NCBI GenBank assembly: GCA_900128395.1
Contig: LT649565.1
Coordinates: 1-20,088, forward strand
Length of the DNA stretch: 20,088 nucleotides
Direction: 5' to 3'
DNA from: Stramenopiles sp. TOSAG23-2
Lineage: Eukaryota; Sar
Shown: positions 15,921 to 20,088 of the stretch, piece after piece
Position numbering within the stretch: the stretch's first letter is position 1
How the letters are laid out: the number at the start of each line of letters is the position of its first letter
Notes under the pieces: model-generated
What the model was told of the DNA's origin: nothing
Database searches by the model: none
The model's input: only the letters and a program-made list of their open reading frames with translations
Translations under genes and position numbers: made by a program

Positions 15921-18900
15921 ATGGCAACTACTGCAGAACCAGATTTTGCATTATTACACGGAAATACGACGAAATGGACTTTAGAGGATGATTCTAATTT
16001 AGTGAAAATTCTATCGCAAATATCAGATAGTGTTATTTTACAAACAAAAGCATTGCAAGATGATGTTGAAAAATTGACGTACGATGCAAATGCTGCAGAG
16101 GTTCATTTAGGAAATGTATTCAGTTCATTTTTACAAATAGCAAACACACAATTCGTTGAAAACCGTGTATATGAAATAGAAGCAAATGCAGAAGATAATA
16201 ATGTTGAAGGTGGTGGTAATAAAGATAATAATAATGGAACTCCCAACGGGACAGATGTTGATCCTACTGCAAACGACCCAAATAAAGTGTTAGACCGATA
16301 CAAATCAGCATTGTCACTTGGCACAAGGGCATTGAAACTTTTTTCATTGTTTGATGCAGAAGGTGATGATATCTATAATGAAAAGCCTTTACCGTTTGTT
16401 ATTGGTACAAAAGAGTTTGAAGAAGACCCACTTGTTGGACTTGGTGATATTGGGAGCGGATCTGAATTGGATGACGATGGTGAAGAATCTGAAGGTGAAG
16501 AAGATGAGGAAGATGAGGAAATTGAGCGTTATTCAGATGAAGATGAAGAGGAATATATGAAACGCAGGCGGGAAAGCCGGATGTCACGCCGCCGTAGTAG
16601 TGTTAAAAATGATGGTAGTGACTTTGACGAATCGGGTGAAGATAATGATGAAGGTCCTGGATATGATTTAGTTTCTGAGGATGATAATTCTGGTAGTGAT
16701 ATGTTTGCGGATAGTAATGCAGAGGATGACGACGAGGAGGAAGATGATGATGATTTTGGTAATAGCGATGATGATAACTTAGGTCGCCATCGGAAAGCCT
16801 CAAGAGTTCCTCGTCGCCGTGCATCATCAGCTGAAGGTTCAGATGATGATGACTTTGGCGATGATAGTGAAGAAGATGATGGTGAATCCTCATCAAATAA
16901 ACCACCAAGGCGTCGTAGAGTTTCAAGCACTGGAAATAGTGACGATGATGACGATTGGGGCAATGATTCTGATGATGATAATGATAATGTTAACAATAAA
17001 AGTAGTAGTAGTAGACAACGAAAAGATTCAGACGTACCAAAGAAAAAAGAGAACAAAAAGAAGAGACGCTCTTCTCGTCGTAAGTCAAGTGCTGGATCTA
17101 CTGATGATATTTTTGGCAATGTCAACGACAATCCTGAAGATATTTTTGGTGATGATAATGGTTTATTTAGTGGTGGTGGTAGTAATAATAGTAATAAAGG
17201 AAAGAAAGGCAAGAAAAAGAAAGGTAAAAAGGCAGGTGGGTATTTCGGTTTATTTGGTGGAGGTGGTGATGATGAATTAGATGAAGACGAGGAATCACTA
17301 TTTGCCGGTTTAGGAGATGATAGTAGTAAAAGTAAAGGGAAAAAAACAACGAAAAAGAAAGAGAAAAAACGTAAAAAAAGTGCTTCTGCAAGTATGTTCT
17401 TTGGTGGTGATGATGACGATGATGATGGCGGATTGTTTGGTGGTGCAAATAGTGACAAAGAACAAAGTGCAGATGAAGAGGAGCAGCAAGAAGAGCCAAA
17501 GGAAAAGAAAAGTGGCGGTGGTGGACTTTTTGGTTCAGATTCGGAGGATAGTGATGGTGGATTATTTGGAGATGACAAACCACCAAAAACAAAATCAAAC
17601 AACAAAAGTTCCACTAATGGTGGAGGTGGTGGGTTGTTTGATGATGATTCGGACGATGATGCTGGTCTTTTCGGTGATGAAGAAGATACAACCAAAAAAG
17701 CTCGTCGAAAATCTAGAAGTAGTAGTGGTAGTGGTACAGCTGGTGGCGGTATGGCCGCTGCACTTGCACAAGCAGCACAAAAGAAAGCAATGCAACGGCG
17801 TGAAAGTAATACCAGCTCTGTTGGTGGATGGGGAAGTGACGACGATGATGATGATAAAGAAGAAGAACAACAACAACAAGTTAAACCAAAAGTTGCTGCT
17901 AAAAAGAAAAGTTCTGGTGGTTTATTTGGATCTGATAGTGATTCAGATGATGGTGGTTTATTTGGTGATAGTAATTATAAACCATCGACTACAACAAATA
18001 AAAGTTCTGGTGGTGGTGGTGGTTTATTTGGATCAGATAGTGACGAAGATGATATTTTTGGGACAGGGGGAAGTACTAATAATAATGATAGTAATAATAA
18101 TAGTGAAAATAGTAAGAAGCCTAAAAGTGGATTGTTTGCGGATTCAGATGATGACGATGACGATATTTTTGGCAGCACGACAACGACGACGAAAAAGGAG
18201 GAACCAAAAGAAGAGCCAAAGAAAGAAGAGCCAAAAGAAGAACCAAATAAAGAAGAAGTGAAGAAGAAGGCAGCTCCATTTGGTGCTACCGGTGGTGGCA
18301 TGGCTGCAGCATTAGCAGCTGCAGCACAAAAAAAAGCTATTCAACGTAGAGAATCTAATGCTAGTTCTGTTGGATTTAGTGATTCAGATGGTTCTGATGA
18401 GGATGTATTTGGAAGTAAAGCAAACACGCCAAAGCCTGTTGTAAAAAAAATAGTAGTAGAGAAACCTAAACCTGTTGTTGTAGAAGAGAAACCTAAACCT
18501 AAAGAAGAAATACCCAGCACCAGTAGTGGCGGATTAGTTCACAAAACAAGTTCACGAGCAATGATGAAACGTGGCAAAAATCGACGAAAGCCAAAAGCAA
18601 AGAAGCCTTTTAAAGCACCTGCACCAGAAGAAGAAAAACCTACTACCGTTGTAGTCGCAGATGATAAAGAATCAGCGCCACCTTCTGTCCCTTCAAAGAA
18701 GAAACCAAGTGTGATTGGTGGTGGTAGACCTGGCGGTTTAATGGCAGCGCTAGCTGCCGGTGCACAGAAGAAAGCACGACAACGAATGGAATCAAATGCT
18801 AGTAGTATTTCTGGATTCGGCTCTGACGACGATGATGATCCATTTGGAGTAAACAATAGCGAAAAAATAGAAAAACCTGTAGAGAACCCGGAAGAAAAGC

Positions 18901-19567
18901 CTGCGGTAGCGGAGAAACCAATAGAAAAACCTGCGGTAGTGGAGAAACCAGTAGAAAAACCTGCTGTAGAGGAGAAACCAGTAGGGGGGGGGGGAATAGT
19001 TTATTTGGTGATAGTGATGAGGATGAGGTAGATTATACAGTAGGAATGGATACAAACGATGACGATTTATTAGATAGCAAGCCGGAACAGACAGTAATCG
19101 AGCAAGTCGAAGAGGAAAAACCAACTGTTGTTAAATCATCGGGATCTGGGCTATTTAGCGACGGTAGTGACGGTGATGGCGATGATATGTTTGGAACTAG
19201 TACAAATGCAAAAACGAAAACAGATTCAAAGCCGCTTGCCTCTAAAGGGTTGTTTTCTGATGATGATGATGATGATGATGATAACATGGATTTTGGAAGT
19301 GGAAAAGCGACTACTACTACAAAAAGCTCAGGTGGCGGACTTTTTTCAGACGATGATGAAGATGATAAACCAACAACAACAACAACAAGTGCTACTAAAT
19401 CTGCATCGAAAAAAAGTTCATTGTTTGACGATTCAGGTGAAGAAAGTGATGGTAGCGATGATCCATTGCGAAGAGGATCAACAGCTGCGTTTGGGGGTGA
19501 TGGTGGTGGTGGTGGTCTATTTTCTGATTCTGATGATGGTGATTCTGATGGAGGATTATTTGGTTGA
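15921..19567 (+). CDS. WASHC2: FAM21/WASHC2 homolog, WASH-complex retromer-binding subunit (one apparent frameshift)
   Basis: The N-terminal head (about 15-90) reads W-T-L-E-D-D...VKILSQISDSVILQT...ANAAEVHLGNVFSSFLQIANTQFVENRVYE, matching the FAM21 signature (FLxLxNTQFxENRVY) that binds other WASH subunits. The long disordered tail is packed with LF-acidic motifs (LF plus 3-10 acidic/Ser/Gly residues plus LF or IF), the kind that lets FAM21 bind retromer VPS35 on endosomes. A capping-protein-like LVHKTSSR motif lies at 872-879. Three Ala-rich modules are described under findings. The first frame stops at 19031 after 1036 residues, but from 18995 the same acidic LFG sequence continues in another frame (SLFGDSDEDE...) to the TGA at 19565-19567. 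The switch occurs at an 11-G run (18984-18994); 9 or 12 G would give about 1215 residues, close to animal FAM21 length. Function: endosomal actin nucleation and cargo sorting. Identity is well supported by the head; the tail alone would not be diagnostic. Confidence 0.85.
17742..18820 (+). repeat. Three dispersed copies of an Ala-rich basic module inside WASHC2
   Basis: Copies begin at about residues 608, 790 and 932 (nt about 17742, 18288 and 18714). Each has a Gly cluster, then M.AALA.AQKKA.QR.ESN.SS and an acidic S-D stretch. The conserved part is about 30 residues and similarity is visible at both protein and DNA level, so they arose by internal duplication. Confidence 0.8.
18871..18986 (+). 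repeat. 30-bp tandem repeat encoding EKP-rich decapeptides in WASHC2
   Basis: Exact 30-base periods start at 18901, 18931 and 18961 (CTGCGGTAG.GGAGAAACCA.TAGAAAAAC), with a degenerate unit before them from 18871. The product is a Pro/Glu/Lys/Val-rich decapeptide repeat. The array ends directly in the G11 run. Confidence 0.85.
18984..18994 (+). other. Run of 11 G: apparent frameshift site in WASHC2
   Basis: Codon 1022 begins at 18984, so the frame reads GGG GGG GGG GGA ATA and ends at 19031. Reading AAT from 18995 instead gives NSLFGDSDEDE and a long open frame to 19567. A G count divisible by three restores one protein. Confidence 0.85.
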
Positions 19568-20088
19568 GTTTGAGGGTGATGATAATATGAGTAATCAAAA
19601 TATATGATTCATTATTCTGTGTGTGTGGATAAAATGAAAGATATCAGTATTATGTACGCCGTACATGCATTATATAAATGTCGTATGTCGTCATATCTCA
19701 TATATGACCCCATGTATCTGAGAGAGACCTTCAGTTGATAAATAAATATTTAGTATACTAATAAGTACAAATTACACATATTTTACTATCAAACCTCGTG
19801 CATTATAATTCCTATATTCTACGAAAATCATAAATTTTTGGAAACTTGGTTACATTTATATTTTTAATCCAAGAAGATGCCATAAACGCACTCTGGGAAT
19901 TGAGCATTGTAAAGGGCACGACGGTGATTTTATACATATAAAGAATATTTTTTTTGATCAACAGAAAGTGAAATGACACAATGGTGAAGTTGTGCATCTC
20001 CATTAAGTAATCCATCACACAAAAGTTACATTGGTTACATTTTCACACTTTCCCATCATATTTACATGTTTTTTTTTATTTTTTAATT
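19568..20088. other. 3' region after WASHC2, no supported gene
   Basis: It is AT-rich, probably starting with the WASHC2 3' UTR. A patch at about 19870-19932 has a more balanced base composition and reads as plausible peptide in more than one frame, but no frame has a start, a splice context or a recognisable match. The window ends in T-rich sequence. Confidence 0.5.

Noticed and set aside
16529-17695. Long minus-strand open frame of 388 codons, Ser/Pro-rich
   Set aside because: It is the antisense of the Asp/Gly/Ser codon repeats in WASHC2. Such repeats (GAT, GGT, AGT) give open antisense frames without being genes.
17317-18261. Second plus-strand frame of 314 codons overlapping WASHC2
   Set aside because: Its Val/Met/Lys-rich composition is the shifted reading of the same repeats. 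There is no independent evidence for overlapping coding.
1-20088. CRISPR array, tRNA, rRNA, prophage or bacterial operon
   Set aside because: No regularly spaced direct repeats, cloverleaf patterns, rRNA-like blocks or ribosome-binding sites were seen, and the gene content and intron are eukaryotic.

Overview
The window looks like nuclear DNA from an AT-rich, intron-poor eukaryotic microbe, most likely a stramenopile (diatom-like or a related heterotrophic lineage). There are eight protein genes on both strands. One has a clear spliceosomal intron (GTAAGT donor, CTAAC branch-like site, TATAG acceptor). Start codons often sit in A-at-minus-3, G-at-plus-4 context. The proteins are eukaryotic types: a WASH-complex subunit, a KDEL-tailed ER protein, an OSCA/TMEM63-like channel and a TIP30-like reductase. 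The stramenopile guess rests mainly on gene 2, whose RKGKW...GTTLR.FL.E.LNCD.MRITKKF.G block I recall as abundant in diatoms and relatives. That comes from memory, not a search.

Layout. 1-55: one arm of a 55-bp perfect inverted repeat whose partner is at 9479-9533. 183-1046 (+): TIP30/HTATIP2-like NAD(P)-binding protein with an N-terminal hydrophobic segment. About 1090-1213: a GC-rich 9-bp repeat island. 2070-3012 (+): two-exon gene with the stramenopile RKGKW block. 4417-6417 (+): unrecognised basic, coiled-coil protein. 6974-7960 (-): SAM-dependent methyltransferase-like protein. 8281-9213 (+): ER-lumenal, cysteine-free PDI-like protein ending in poly-Lys and KDEL. 9837-14003 (+): WW-domain plus OSCA/TMEM63-like multi-pass membrane protein. 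14363-15139 (-): secretory-pathway or membrane-anchored protein-tyrosine-phosphatase-like protein. 15921-19567 (+): FAM21/WASHC2 homolog, interrupted by an apparent frameshift at a run of 11 G near 18984. The last 520 bases hold no gene I can support.

The genes are not an operon. Two pairs are divergent (6974-7960 with 8281-9213; 14363-15139 with 15921-19567) and two are convergent, as in compact protist genomes. Several products belong to the endomembrane system (ER-retained PDI-like protein, lumenal phosphatase, membrane channel, WASH/retromer adaptor), but I see no evidence that they form one system.

The main points for a second look are the frameshift in WASHC2, its LF-acidic motif array and capping-protein-like motif, its three copies of an Ala-rich module, the 55-bp inverted repeat (which may reflect an assembly graph or amplification chimera), the WW-channel fusion, and a repeat family present in a GC-rich and an AT-shifted form.
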